Source: Nocardia sp. alder85J (GTDB taxonomy: Bacteria; Actinomycetota; Actinomycetes; Mycobacteriales; Mycobacteriaceae). From it: 64,000 nt of DNA. How positions within the stretch are numbered: the first letter of the stretch is position 1; each line of letters begins with the position of its first letter. The position numbers were made by a program, and so were the translations under genes. Below the pieces are notes generated by a model. The model saw only the letters and a list, made by a program, of their open reading frames with translations, did not search any database and was not told where the DNA came from. The DNA lies in contig NZ_JAIUCZ020000007.1 in assembly GCF_020176955.2 (NCBI RefSeq), forward strand, positions 372,001-436,000. Direction: 5' to 3'. Shown here one piece after another: positions 24,935 to 33,884 of the stretch.

Positions 24935-24970
24935 TCGTGCGGGCCGCGGTGATGCGGCCCCCTGAGCACA

Positions 24971-25008
24971 CGACGGCCGGTTCCCACCACGGTGGGGACC
25001 GGCCGTCG
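24971..25008. terminator. Bidirectional terminator
   Basis: 17-bp stem (arm CGACGGCCGGTTCCCAC, one wobble pair) with a 4-base loop, between the convergent genes ending at 24934 and 25043. Confidence 0.8.
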
Positions 25009-25042
25009 CGCATCGAGCCGGAGCCCGGGGCGGGGTGGCCCG

Positions 25043-25378
25043 TCAGTGCGGCGCGGCGGCGCCGAGCACGTCGGTGGCGGCGTGTCCGTCCCCGCAGTAG
25101 TCCGCGAGGGTCGCGATCCCGTCGGCGTTGCCGGTACGCAGCGGCAGGATCGCCTGATAGTCGGCCGACCGATACCACCCCTGCGCCGCCGCGTAGTCCG
25201 GGAACTCGATCACGATCGGCACCGCGTCCCGCGGGCCCTCGGCGACGAACTGCCGACCGCCGTGCACGATGAACCGCCCGCCGAACGGCGCCAGCGTCGC
25301 GTCGATGCGCTCGAGATATTCGGCGATCTGGGCATTGGCGTCGACGTTGTACAGATGGGCTACCGCGTATCCGGGCAT
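25043..25378 (-). CDS. DUF1330 family protein
   Basis: 111 residues from ATG 25378. A dimeric alpha/beta-barrel (ferredoxin-like) small protein: PGYAVAHLYNVDANAQIAEY, APFGGRFIVHGGRQFVAEGP and IVIEFPDYAAAQGWYRSADY, the last two being DUF1330 hallmarks. The family is uncharacterised; related folds are monooxygenases or isomerases. The C-terminal 25 residues are beyond the usual domain. Confidence 0.85.
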   Translation of the reverse strand: MPGYAVAHLYNVDANAQIAEYLERIDATLAPFGGRFIVHGGRQFVAEGPRDAVPIVIEFPDYAAAQGWYRSADYQAILPLRTGNADGIATLADYCGDGHAATDVLGAAAPH

Positions 25379-25532
25379 CTCGGGCTCCTGTCGGGTATCA
25401 CGTTGGTGCCCTCGATGTTTCCGCAGCGCACGGCCGGAAGCGATTACCCGCCGGGTAATGCCGCGACCCCGGACATGCGACCGCCCGGGTCACGCGGCGA
25501 CAGTGGCCTCGTGACCCGGGCGGATCGCCGGA

Positions 25533-26753
25533 TCAGCTGAGGCGTTCGATGATCATCGCCATGCCCTGGCCACCGCCGACGCACATGGTCTCGAGACCGA
25601 ACTGCTTGTCGTGGGTCTGCAAGTTGTTGATCAGGGTGGCGGAGATGCGGGCGCCGGTCATGCCGAACGGGTGGCCCAGCGCGATCGCGCCGCCGGAGAC
25701 GTTGAGCTTGTCCTCGTCCATGCCGAGTTCGCGGGCCGAGCCGAGCACCTGTACCGCGAACGCCTCGTTGATCTCGTAGAGGTCGATGTCGCCGATGGTC
25801 TTGCCGGCCAGCGCCAGCGCGTTGCGCACGGCCTGGATCGGGCCCAGGCCCATGATCTCCGGCGACAGGCCGGACACGCCGGTGGACACGATCCGCGCCA
25901 GCGGGGTCAGGCCCAGTTCCTTCGCCTTGGTGTCGCTCATGATCACCAGGGCGGCGGCGCCGTCGTTGAGCGGGCAGGCGTTACCGGCGGTGACCGTGCC
26001 GTCGGGGCGGAACACCGGCTTGAGCTGCGAGATCTTCTCGTAGGTGGTACCCGGCCGCGGGCCGTCGTCGGTGGACACGACGCTGCCGTCGGGCAGCGTG
26101 ACCGGGGTGATCTCACGCTCGAAGAAGCCGGACTTGATGGCCTCCTCGGCGCGCTGCTGCGAGCGCACGCCCCACTCGTCCTGGTCGTGGCGGGAGATGC
26201 CGGTCAGCTGGGCGACGTTCTCGGCGGTCTGGCCCATGGCGATGTAGATGTCGGGCAGTTCGTCGTTCTCGCGCGGGTCGGTCCAGTCCGCGGAACCGGC
26301 CTGCGAGCGCTTCGCGGTGCGGGCCTCGGCCTCGGCGAAGCCGATGTTGTGGGTGTCGGGCCAGCCGTCGGAGGTGCCCTTCGGGAACTGCGACACCGTC
26401 TCCACACCCGCGGAGATGAATACGTTGCCCTCGCCGGCCTTGATGGCGTGGAAGGCCATCCGGGTGGTCTGCAACGAGGAGGCGCAGTAGCGGTTGACCG
26501 TGGTACCCGGCAGGTAGTCGTAGCCGAGCTTGGTGGCGACCACCTTCGCCATGTTGAACCCGGCGGTCCCGGCGGGCTGGCCGGAGCCCAGGTGCAGGTC
26601 GTCGATGTCGGCGGCGGCCAGGCTCGGCACCTTGTCCAGGGCCGCGCGCACCATCTGGGTGACCAGGTCGTCCGGGCGGATGCTCACCAGGGAGCCCTTG
26701 GCGGCCCGGCCGATGGGTGAACGAGCGAAGGAAACGATGACGGCCTCGGGCAT
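25533..26753 (-). CDS. fadA3: Acetyl-CoA C-acyltransferase (thiolase)
   Basis: Thiolase of 406 residues from ATG 26753, the positional homologue of Rv1074c. It cleaves 3-ketoacyl-CoA in beta-oxidation, or condenses acetyl-CoA. VNRYCASSLQTTRMAFHAIK contains the nucleophilic Cys (about residue 90). NEAFAVQVLG, SGGAIALGHPFGMTGAR (catalytic His) and ETMCVGGGQGMAMI (second Cys, near the end) are intact. A 17-base palindrome upstream suggests repression by a TetR-family fatty-acid regulator. The symbol is by synteny. Confidence 0.9.
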   Translation of the reverse strand: MPEAVIVSFARSPIGRAAKGSLVSIRPDDLVTQMVRAALDKVPSLAAADIDDLHLGSGQPAGTAGFNMAKVVATKLGYDYLPGTTVNRYCASSLQTTRMAFHAIKAGEGNVFISAGVETVSQFPKGTSDGWPDTHNIGFAEAEARTAKRSQAGSADWTDPRENDELPDIYIAMGQTAENVAQLTGISRHDQDEWGVRSQQRAEEAIKSGFFEREITPVTLPDGSVVSTDDGPRPGTTYEKISQLKPVFRPDGTVTAGNACPLNDGAAALVIMSDTKAKELGLTPLARIVSTGVSGLSPEIMGLGPIQAVRNALALAGKTIGDIDLYEINEAFAVQVLGSARELGMDEDKLNVSGGAIALGHPFGMTGARISATLINNLQTHDKQFGLETMCVGGGQGMAMIIERLS

Positions 26754-26778
26754 GAGGACTCCTTTGTCGTGACGACTA

Positions 26779-26795
26779 ACCGAACGTTGTTCGGT
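26779..26795. promoter_or_regulatory. Candidate TetR-type operator upstream of the thiolase
   Basis: ACCGAACGTTGTTCGGT is a perfect 7-bp inverted repeat with a 3-base spacer, 26 bases before the thiolase start codon on the minus strand. Position and symmetry suit an acyl-CoA-responsive TetR repressor. The regulator gene is not in this window as far as I can tell. Confidence 0.55.
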
Positions 26796-26864
26796 AAAAC
26801 GGTTCCACACCGAATGTACGTCGCCCGGTTTCGCGACGCACCACCGGAGGGGGCGGGATTCCGC

Positions 26865-27722
26865 TCAGTGGACAGCCGGGTGCGCCCGGACCCGGTCCGA
26901 TGCCGCCAACTCGGCCAACACCGCAGGTAGAAGGTGTGCGGCCGCCAATTCGTAGCCCGCTGCGGAGGGATGGAAACCGTCGGCGGAGAACAGCACGGCG
27001 GGCTGGATGCGGAAATCGCGGCCCAGCAGTCCGCCCAGCGCCACCGCCCGGCCACCGGCCGCCTGGGTGGCCGCGGCCTGCGTCCGGGCCAGCCGCGCGC
27101 TCCAACTGTGCACCACGGTCCGCAGCGGCTGCGGAAATGCCGCGACCGTCCCGAGATCCGGGCAGGTGCCGACCACCACCACGCTGTCGGCGGCACGCAA
27201 CCGGGCCACCGCCAGCCGCAGCCGCCGCGCCGACTGCCACACCGAATGCTTCTTCGAGATGTCGTTGGCGCCGACCAGGATCACCGCGACGTCCGGCGGC
27301 CGACCGGCCACGAACATCGCGTCCACCTGACCCGCCAGACCCTTCGAGGTGGCGCCCGAGATCGCCTTGGTACTCAACCGGATACGCAGCCCGGTCACCT
27401 CCGCCAGCCCACGGGCCAGCCGCACCCCCGGCACCTCCTCGGCCGACGCGCAGCCCACCCCCGCCGCGGTGGAGTCACCGAAGACCATCAGATGCAGGTC
27501 GACGCCGGTACCGGCGCGCCACGGCTCCGGCGCGGCGCAGCCCGCAGTGTAGACGCCGTCGGCCTCGGGCGGGCGGACGATCCCGTGGCCGATCACGTCC
27601 CGGGCCATCGCGGCCTGCGACATCAACAGCCGGTAGGTGGCCCACCACGCGGTGCCCGCACCCGATCCGGCGGCCAGTGTCGCCGCACTCGCCATCGTGA
27701 CGGTGCGCCAGCTTCGCGTCAT
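26865..27722 (-). CDS. SGNH/GDSL hydrolase, membrane-anchored or secreted
   Basis: 285 residues from ATG 27722, homologue of Rv1075c (an esterase in mycobacteria). An N-terminal hydrophobic segment (ASAATLAAGSGAGTAWW) acts as signal or anchor. Block I is HLMVFGDSTAAGVGC with the nucleophilic Ser. GATSKGLAGQ supplies the oxyanion Gly. VAVILVGANDISKKHS is block III (GxND). SADGFHPSAAGYELAA holds the catalytic Asp and His. All four SGNH residues are present. Predicted to deacylate an envelope ester. Confidence 0.88.
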   Translation of the reverse strand: MTRSWRTVTMASAATLAAGSGAGTAWWATYRLLMSQAAMARDVIGHGIVRPPEADGVYTAGCAAPEPWRAGTGVDLHLMVFGDSTAAGVGCASAEEVPGVRLARGLAEVTGLRIRLSTKAISGATSKGLAGQVDAMFVAGRPPDVAVILVGANDISKKHSVWQSARRLRLAVARLRAADSVVVVGTCPDLGTVAAFPQPLRTVVHSWSARLARTQAAATQAAGGRAVALGGLLGRDFRIQPAVLFSADGFHPSAAGYELAAAHLLPAVLAELAASDRVRAHPAVH

Positions 27723-27941
27723 CAGCTACCTCCCGGGAACCGGATCTCCCCGCTACCTCGCATTCTTCTGGATACATGGTGCCGGAAGTTTCCGTCCGCG
27801 GCACCATCGCACCAGCGCCACCACCGGGGAGTTCCGGCCACCGGCGGTGCGAGGGTATCGGCGTGACCCGGATACCGGGACACCGGCGGCGGCCGTGCGG
27901 AATGATCCGACGGCCGACCGGACAGTGGTCCCGCGCCGGGA

Positions 27942-28238
27942 TCAGCTACCGATGACGGCGTTCATGATGGTGCCGGCGCTGGTGGCGACACCGCCGCCGA
28001 TCATCGCCCCCGCCACCATCTTCGGCGATTCCAGGCCGCCGCCGCTCCACTTCTCCCAGGCGAACTTGCCACCGCCGTAGGTGATGGCGCTCACCCCGGA
28101 CAGCAGGACGAACCAGGTGAAGTAGCGGACGAGCTTCATAAGCTTTTCGGCCGCCGGCGGGGTCTCCGGTGTCGGGTTGCCGACCTGGGCCAGCACGGTG
28201 GTGTACATGTCGTGCGCTGCGGCGAGAACCATGCTCAC
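27942..28238 (-). CDS. Small two-helix membrane protein
   Basis: 98 residues from GTG 28238 with AGAGGA upstream; ATG 28232 is an alternative. After a helical N-terminus come YFTWFVLLSGVSAITYGGG (about residues 44-62) and PKMVAGAMIGGGVATSAGT (about 75-93), two hydrophobic segments joined by KFAWEKWSGGGLES. Length and topology recall VirB2/TrbC-type conjugative pilins, but no other transfer gene is near and no signal peptidase site is obvious. Function unknown. Confidence 0.65.
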   Translation of the reverse strand: MSMVLAAAHDMYTTVLAQVGNPTPETPPAAEKLMKLVRYFTWFVLLSGVSAITYGGGKFAWEKWSGGGLESPKMVAGAMIGGGVATSAGTIMNAVIGS

Positions 28239-28525
28239 AGTCGTTGTCCTCTCGGATGCCGATGTGCTGCTGCGATGAAGCGGTGCGCCCGCGAGTGCCG
28301 CGGGCGGTCGGAGCATGCTGGTAGAACTCGACGTTCGAGCCTCATTGAACCGTAAGCCGGGCGGTTGCCGCAGCCGGACACACCAAATCGAGCCCTGCCC
28401 GCGTCGCAAACGCGTGGCCGATCGTTCGATCGAATACTTATGGTTTGTTTACGCGGGGTTCTGGCAGTATCTGCGGTACGGGTGGGGGTCGGTTCCCATA
28501 CCGGAATCTTTCGGTGAGACAGGGA

Positions 28526-30802
28526 ATGACAAGGTGTGAGCAGCCGGGCTGCCCCGGCATCGTCGAGGACGGTTACTGCACGGTCTGCGGGCTGGCTCCG
28601 GCCCCCGCGGCGAGTTCGGTGCCGGCCGCGTCCGTATCGTCGTCCCGCGCCGCGGGGACCTCGTCGTCCCGCGCCGCGGGCTCCTCCGCGCTGTCGCAGA
28701 CGGTGGCGGGCTCGGTGTCGAGCAACCGCACCGGCGGCACCGGAACCAGCCGGGGGCGGCGGGGTTCCAGCCGGTCCCGGCCCTCGCGCAGCGGACGGTC
28801 CGATCGCGGCCGGCTCGGCGCCGGACTGGTCACCATCGCCCCGGTGCCCTACCGGGACCCGGCGACGGCGATCATGACCGACCCGCAGGTGCCCGAACGG
28901 GATCGGTATTGCAGCAGTTGCGGCAAGTCCGTCGGCCGCGCCCACGACGGCAGGCCCGGCCGGGCGGAGGGCTTCTGCCCGCACTGCGGCACCGGATTCT
29001 CCTTCACCCCGAAACTCGGCCCGGGTGAGCTGGTCGCCGGTCAGTACGAGGTGCTGGGCTGCCTGGCCCACGGCGGTCTGGGCTGGATCTACCTCGCCCG
29101 CGACCGCAACGTCAGCGACCGCTGGGTAGTGCTCAAGGGCCTGCTCGACTCCGGCGACGCCGACGCGATGACCGCCGCGGCCGCCGAGCGGCAGTTCCTG
29201 GCCGGTGTCGAACATCCCAACATCGTCAAGATCTACAACTTCGTCCAGCATCCCGACCCGCGCACCCGGGAACCGGTCGGGTACATCGTGATGGAGTACG
29301 TCGGCGGCGCCTCGCTGAAGGAACTGCGCTCGCGGCGCAGCGCCGAGGGCCCGCTGCAACCGCTGCCGCCGGCCCAGGGCCTGGCCTACGTGCTGGAGAT
29401 CCTGCCCGCGCTGGGCTATCTGCACTCACGGGATCTGCTCTACTGTGATTTCAAGCCGGACAACGTGATCCAGTCCGAGGAACAGCTCAAGCTGATCGAT
29501 CTGGGCGCGGTGCGGCACCGGGAGGATCTCGACAGCGTCGGTTTCAAGACCGACGGTTACTGTGCCCCCGAACTGGAGTCCGAGGGCGCGTCGGTCGAAT
29601 CCGACCTCTACACCGTCGGCCGGACGCTGGCGGTGCTGACCTTCAATTTCGACTACCGCAACGGCTACCGGCACGACCTGCCGCCGACCGCGGATGTGCC
29701 GGTGCTGCAACGCTATCCGTCGCTGGATCGATTGCTGCGCCGGGCCACCGCGGCCGATCCCGCCGACCGGTTCGGCACCGCGGCGGAGATGGCCGAACAG
29801 CTCACCGGCGTGCTGCGGGAGGTGGTGGCGGCCGAAGCGGGCGAACCACATCCGGCGCTGTCGACGCTGTTCGGGCCCGAGCGCGGAGTGTTCGGCGCGG
29901 ACTCGGCGGACTGGCCGGCGCCGCCGGCCCCGGTCGCGGTGGCGCACGCGCTGCCGATACCGCTGGTCGACCCGGCCGATCCGGCCGCGCGCTGGCTGTC
30001 CAGTGTCGGCGGCGGCGATCCGCGTCGGCTGGTCGCCCTGCTGGAGGCGCCGCCGATCCCGTCCTACGAGGTGGGGCTGGCGCTGGCCCGGGCCCGCATC
30101 GCCGTCGGTGATGCGCGGGCCGCGGCCACCGGGCTCGACGAGCTGGAGGAGCACGAGAGCGCCGACTGGCGGATCGGCTGGTATCGCGGCCTGGCCGCCC
30201 TGACCGCCGGCGAGATCGGCACGGCCCGCGAGGTTTTCGACACCCTCTACGATCTGCTGCCCGGCGAGGCCGCGGCGAAGCTGGCGCTGGCGGCCGCGGC
30301 CGAATGCGACGGCGATCCGGCCGCGGCGGCCGCGCTCTACGAGCCGGTGTGGCGCACCGACCACGGTTATCCGGGTGCCGCCTTCGGCCTGGCCCGGACC
30401 CTGCTGGCCCGCAACGACTTCGACGGCGCCATCGCGGCGGCGGAGTCGGTGCCGGAGAGCTCCAGCCAGTATCTGGCGGCGCGGCTGGCAGCGGTGCGCG
30501 TCCGGGTGCGAGAGGCATCCGAGGGGTATCTGGTCGCCGCGGGCGAGTTGCTGATCGGACTCGACCTCGATCCGGAACGCAAGGCGCACTTCGGCATCGA
30601 GGTGCTGGACGCGGCCCATCGGCTGGTCCGGCGCGGCGCGGCGGCCGGGGGCCGGGTGCTCGGCTGCGCGCTGGACGACCGCGCGCTGCGGGCGGCGCTG
30701 GAACAGCGCTACCGGGATCTGGCCCGGCTGGCGCCGGATCCACTGTCCCGCCGCGACATGATCAACCGCGCCAACGCCGTTCGCCCGCTCAGCTGGGTGT
30801 GA
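28526..30802 (+). CDS. pknG: PknG-like serine/threonine protein kinase
   Basis: 758 residues from ATG 28526. Domain order matches PknG. A Cys pair near the start (CPGIVEDGYCTVCG) precedes a Ser/Arg-rich linker; RYCSSCGKSVG with FCPHCGTGFSF forms the rubredoxin-like site. LVAGQYEVLGCLAHGGLGWI opens the kinase domain, VVLKGL has the ATP Lys, YCDFKPDNV the catalytic Asp/Asn and LIDLGAV the DLG metal site. The C-terminal half is TPR-like. In mycobacteria PknG phosphorylates GarA to control glutamate metabolism. The HRD Arg is replaced (CDFKPDN), as in PknG. The second Cys-pair near the N-terminus and the long Ser/Arg linker differ from the canonical protein, so this may be a paralogue. Confidence 0.9.
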   Translation: MTRCEQPGCPGIVEDGYCTVCGLAPAPAASSVPAASVSSSRAAGTSSSRAAGSSALSQTVAGSVSSNRTGGTGTSRGRRGSSRSRPSRSGRSDRGRLGAGLVTIAPVPYRDPATAIMTDPQVPERDRYCSSCGKSVGRAHDGRPGRAEGFCPHCGTGFSFTPKLGPGELVAGQYEVLGCLAHGGLGWIYLARDRNVSDRWVVLKGLLDSGDADAMTAAAAERQFLAGVEHPNIVKIYNFVQHPDPRTREPVGYIVMEYVGGASLKELRSRRSAEGPLQPLPPAQGLAYVLEILPALGYLHSRDLLYCDFKPDNVIQSEEQLKLIDLGAVRHREDLDSVGFKTDGYCAPELESEGASVESDLYTVGRTLAVLTFNFDYRNGYRHDLPPTADVPVLQRYPSLDRLLRRATAADPADRFGTAAEMAEQLTGVLREVVAAEAGEPHPALSTLFGPERGVFGADSADWPAPPAPVAVAHALPIPLVDPADPAARWLSSVGGGDPRRLVALLEAPPIPSYEVGLALARARIAVGDARAAATGLDELEEHESADWRIGWYRGLAALTAGEIGTAREVFDTLYDLLPGEAAAKLALAAAAECDGDPAAAAALYEPVWRTDHGYPGAAFGLARTLLARNDFDGAIAAAESVPESSSQYLAARLAAVRVRVREASEGYLVAAGELLIGLDLDPERKAHFGIEVLDAAHRLVRRGAAAGGRVLGCALDDRALRAALEQRYRDLARLAPDPLSRRDMINRANAVRPLSWV

Positions 30803-30866
30803 GCGGGCCGCGCACTGATCGGCCGGCCACTCGGCGGGCCGAACTCGAGTCTCTCGGAGGGGAATC

Positions 30867-32303
30867 ATGGTGACTGCCGAGGCAACTCGCCCGGTCACGG
30901 TGCGAACGCTGGCCGACGCCGCGTGGGCGCGGGTGCCGCAGCGCTCGGACCGCCCGGCCTGGATCCGGCTGCTGGCCGCGCTCGTGGTGCTGGCGGCGCT
31001 CGCCACCGCCGTGGTGGAGGCGGTGGACGCCACCGGAATCCGGGCCAGCATCGATCTGCTCGGCCACCACACCGCCCCGAATGTGGCGGCGACGGAGGAT
31101 CTTTCGGTGGCCTTCGCCGACATGGACGCGCAACTGGCCGATCTGTTGCTGGCCGGCGGCGCGAACCGGGCCGCGGTCGCCGATACGCGCAGGACCTACG
31201 AGCAGCGCCGCAGCCAGGCCGACGGCGATCTGCGGCAGGCGATCTCGGCGACCGGCTCCGAAGTCTCCCACGGCCTGCTCGACCAGCTGGGCCAGTACGA
31301 GGCGCTGGCCGCGCAGATCATGCTGCTCAACGACACCGAGCAGAATCCGGCGGGCCGGCCGTCGGGCCGGATCCTCGTCCTGCAACGGCAGGCCACGGAT
31401 CTGATGGCGCGGATGCAGCTGGACACCCAGCGGCTGGCCAACGACAACAAGACCGCGCTGGACAGCGCGTACACCGCCACCCGCCGCGACACCACCGACG
31501 CCCGGGTCCAGCTGATGCTGCTCGGCGCGGTGCTGCTGGGCGCCCTGATCGCGTTGCAGGTGCTGCTGCGGGTGACCATGCGCCGCCGGCTCAATCCCGC
31601 GCTGCTGGCCGCGACGGCGGTGGCCGCGGCGCTGGTGGGCGGCAGCCTGATCGCCGGCGCCGACGCCGCCCATCAACTGAAGGTGGCGAAACAGGACGCC
31701 TTCGAATCGCTACTGACCCTGCAACGGGCCCGGGCCTACGGCTACGACTCCAATGCCGACGAGAGCCGCTGGCTGCTGGACCCGCAGCGGGCCGCGACCT
31801 ACGAACAGGGCTTCCTGGACCAGTCGCAATGGCTGCTGAACGTGCACGTGAAATCGGTGTTCGACTACGACGACGCGCTGCGCGCCGCGCTGACGGCCTA
31901 CCGCCGCAACAACTCCGACGTCCGGTTCACCGGATTCTTCGCCGACGAACTGGGCAACATCACCTTCCCGGGGGAACGGAACGCGGTGGACGCCATGCTG
32001 CTCGCCTTCCAGGCCTATCAGCGCGACGATCGGTCGATGCGCGCCCTGGCCGCCGAGGATCTCGGCACCGCGATCTCGTTCGACACCAGCGCCGATCCGG
32101 GCCAGTCCGACGGCGACTTCGCCTTCTACGACGACAGTCTGAACAAGGTCGTCGCGATCAACCAGCGGGCCTTCGACGCCGCCGTCACCGACGGCATCGA
32201 CACCCTGTCGGGCTGGAACCGGCTGCTGCCCTACAGCGCGCTGGCGTTGATCGCGGTGCTGGTGTTCCTGGGTGTGCGGCCGCGGCTGGCCGAATACCGT
32301 TGA
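30867..32303 (+). CDS. GlnX-like membrane sensor (Rv0412c homologue)
   Basis: 478 residues from ATG 30867, 64 bases after the kinase gene, so likely one operon. Helices near residues 33-52, 212-232, 240-258 and 455-473 enclose two extracytoplasmic helical segments with the pattern of Rv0412c/GlnX. GlnX, with lipoprotein GlnH, is proposed to relay extracellular Asp/Glu to PknG. RNNSDVRFTGFFADELGNIT lies in the second outer segment. Here no glnH-like lipoprotein gene lies between or beside the two. Partner identity is inferred from similarity and adjacency. Confidence 0.82.
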   Translation: MVTAEATRPVTVRTLADAAWARVPQRSDRPAWIRLLAALVVLAALATAVVEAVDATGIRASIDLLGHHTAPNVAATEDLSVAFADMDAQLADLLLAGGANRAAVADTRRTYEQRRSQADGDLRQAISATGSEVSHGLLDQLGQYEALAAQIMLLNDTEQNPAGRPSGRILVLQRQATDLMARMQLDTQRLANDNKTALDSAYTATRRDTTDARVQLMLLGAVLLGALIALQVLLRVTMRRRLNPALLAATAVAAALVGGSLIAGADAAHQLKVAKQDAFESLLTLQRARAYGYDSNADESRWLLDPQRAATYEQGFLDQSQWLLNVHVKSVFDYDDALRAALTAYRRNNSDVRFTGFFADELGNITFPGERNAVDAMLLAFQAYQRDDRSMRALAAEDLGTAISFDTSADPGQSDGDFAFYDDSLNKVVAINQRAFDAAVTDGIDTLSGWNRLLPYSALALIAVLVFLGVRPRLAEYR

Positions 32304-32306
32304 GGC

Positions 32307-33209
32307 TCAATCGGTCCAGGGGGTCAGCACGATCTTGCCGCGGACCCGGCCGGATTCGCTGAGTTCGTGTGCGAGCGCGACCTCGGCCAGTGACATCACC
32401 CGCTCGACCCGGACCTGCACTCGGCCCGCGGCGGCCAGCGCGCCGATCTCGGCCAGGTCCGTGCCCGAGGGTGACACGTACAGCCGGTGGTAGCGCGGGT
32501 CGCCGTCGGTGTCCTCGCCCTGCGCGTCGACGTACCGGCCGTCGGCGCGCAGCACCCGCAGCGACCGCGCGGCGTAGTCCCCGCCGATCAGGTCCAGCAC
32601 CACATCCACGTCCCGGACCACCTCGGTGAAATCGACCGCGCTGTAGTCGATCACCTCGTCGGCGCCGAGTTCCCGGAGGAATTCGTGATTGGCGGCCCGC
32701 GCGGTGCCGATCACGTACGCGCCGCGCAGCTTCGCGAACTGCACCGCCAGATGGCCGACCCCACCGGCTGCGGCGTGGATCAGAACACGTTGTCCCGCAC
32801 GCAGATCCGCCACCGCCTGCCAGGCGGTGAGCCCGGCGGTGGGCAGCGCCGCGGCCCGGACGTGGTCGAGGGCGGCGGGCTTGGCGGCCACCGCCGCGAC
32901 GGGGGCGGTCACGTATTCGGCATAGCCGCCGCGGCGGCTGAGCACCAGCGCGAAGACCTCGTCGCCGACGGCGAATCCGGTGACGTCCGCACCGGTGTCC
33001 ACGACGGTGCCGGACACGTCGAGGCCGAGGGTGAACGGCGGCGGTCCCAGCCGGGTGACCGCGCCCGAGCGCAGCTTCCAGTCGGCCGGATTCACCGCGG
33101 TCGCGGCGATCCGGATCAGCACCTCACCGGGCGCCGGGACCGGTATCGGCAGGTCGGCGGTCTCCAGCACATCCGGTCCGCCCACGGTGTTCTGTGTGAT
33201 TGCTCGCAT
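32307..33209 (-). CDS. NADPH-dependent zinc-less alcohol dehydrogenase / quinone oxidoreductase
   Basis: 300 residues from ATG 33209. MDR-superfamily fold: GGPDVLETADLPIPVPAPGE and IAATAVNPADWKLRSG at the N-terminus, LGLDVSGTVV, GDEVFALVL, then AGQRVLIHAAAGGVGHLAVQ with the AAGGVG dinucleotide loop. Zinc-ligand Cys residues are missing, so it belongs to the quinone-oxidoreductase branch. It diverges from an HxlR regulator gene 66 bases away, the usual arrangement for redox- or aldehyde-induced reductases. Confidence 0.88.
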   Translation of the reverse strand: MRAITQNTVGGPDVLETADLPIPVPAPGEVLIRIAATAVNPADWKLRSGAVTRLGPPPFTLGLDVSGTVVDTGADVTGFAVGDEVFALVLSRRGGYAEYVTAPVAAVAAKPAALDHVRAAALPTAGLTAWQAVADLRAGQRVLIHAAAGGVGHLAVQFAKLRGAYVIGTARAANHEFLRELGADEVIDYSAVDFTEVVRDVDVVLDLIGGDYAARSLRVLRADGRYVDAQGEDTDGDPRYHRLYVSPSGTDLAEIGALAAAGRVQVRVERVMSLAEVALAHELSESGRVRGKIVLTPWTD

Positions 33210-33275
33210 GACACCGATTCTGGGAGCTGTGGTATCTCTTGGAAAGAAGGCACTAATTCCATACCGAGGTACCCG

Positions 33276-33734
33276 ATGGAAACCACCCACTTGCCGGACA
33301 CCGATCCCGCCCCCGACCGTGACGCCCTGGACAGCTGGGCCGATTCCGCCGATCTGGTCGGCGCCTACCTGCGCCGCTGCCCGGCCCGCGACATCCTGGC
33401 CGTGCTGGCCGACAAGTGGGTGCTGCTGGTGCTGGGCACGCTGCGGGCCGAGGCCGGCCCGGTGCGGTTCAACGAGTTGCGCCGGCGGCTGGACGGCATC
33501 ACCCAGAAGATGCTCACCCAGACCCTGCGCACCCTGGAGCGCGACGGCCTGGTCCGCCGGGCGGTGTATCCCACGGTGCCGCCGCGGGTGGAGTACACCC
33601 TGACCGAACTCGGCGCCGATCTGGGCAAGCTCACCCATGCGTTGGGTACCTGGTCGCTACTGCACCTGGACGAGATCCACACCGCCCGTGAGCAGTTCGA
33701 CGAACGTCTCGCGACCGCACCGCAACCACTGTGA
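33276..33734 (+). CDS. HxlR-family transcriptional regulator
   Basis: 152 residues from ATG 33276. The winged helix-turn-helix core reads DILAVLADKWVLLVLGTLRA, VRFNELRRRLDGITQKMLTQ and TLRTLERDGLVRRAVYPTVP; PPRVEYTLTELG closes the wing. A Cys just before the domain (RRCPARD) is the position used for aldehyde or quinone sensing in HypR/YodB-type proteins. Divergent from the oxidoreductase it probably controls. In the shared gap GGTAT (33229-33233) and ATACC (33261-33265) form a loose inverted pair. Confidence 0.88.
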   Translation: METTHLPDTDPAPDRDALDSWADSADLVGAYLRRCPARDILAVLADKWVLLVLGTLRAEAGPVRFNELRRRLDGITQKMLTQTLRTLERDGLVRRAVYPTVPPRVEYTLTELGADLGKLTHALGTWSLLHLDEIHTAREQFDERLATAPQPL

Positions 33735-33884
33735 GCCCCAGCCTGATCCGACCGGTTGGCACGTAAAATTGAGCGCGACTGTCACATTCAGGACCAACTA
33801 TTGCTTTCGCACCCACATGGAAGCTACAGTTTCGTATCAATAGGAACGCCAGAGTTCCTAGAAGCAGTGATCGCGGGGCCCTGC

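Noticed and set aside
27942..28238. Conjugative pilin (VirB2/TrbC) identity for the two-helix protein
   Set aside because: Topology fits but no other transfer gene is nearby and no processing site is evident, so only a generic call is given.
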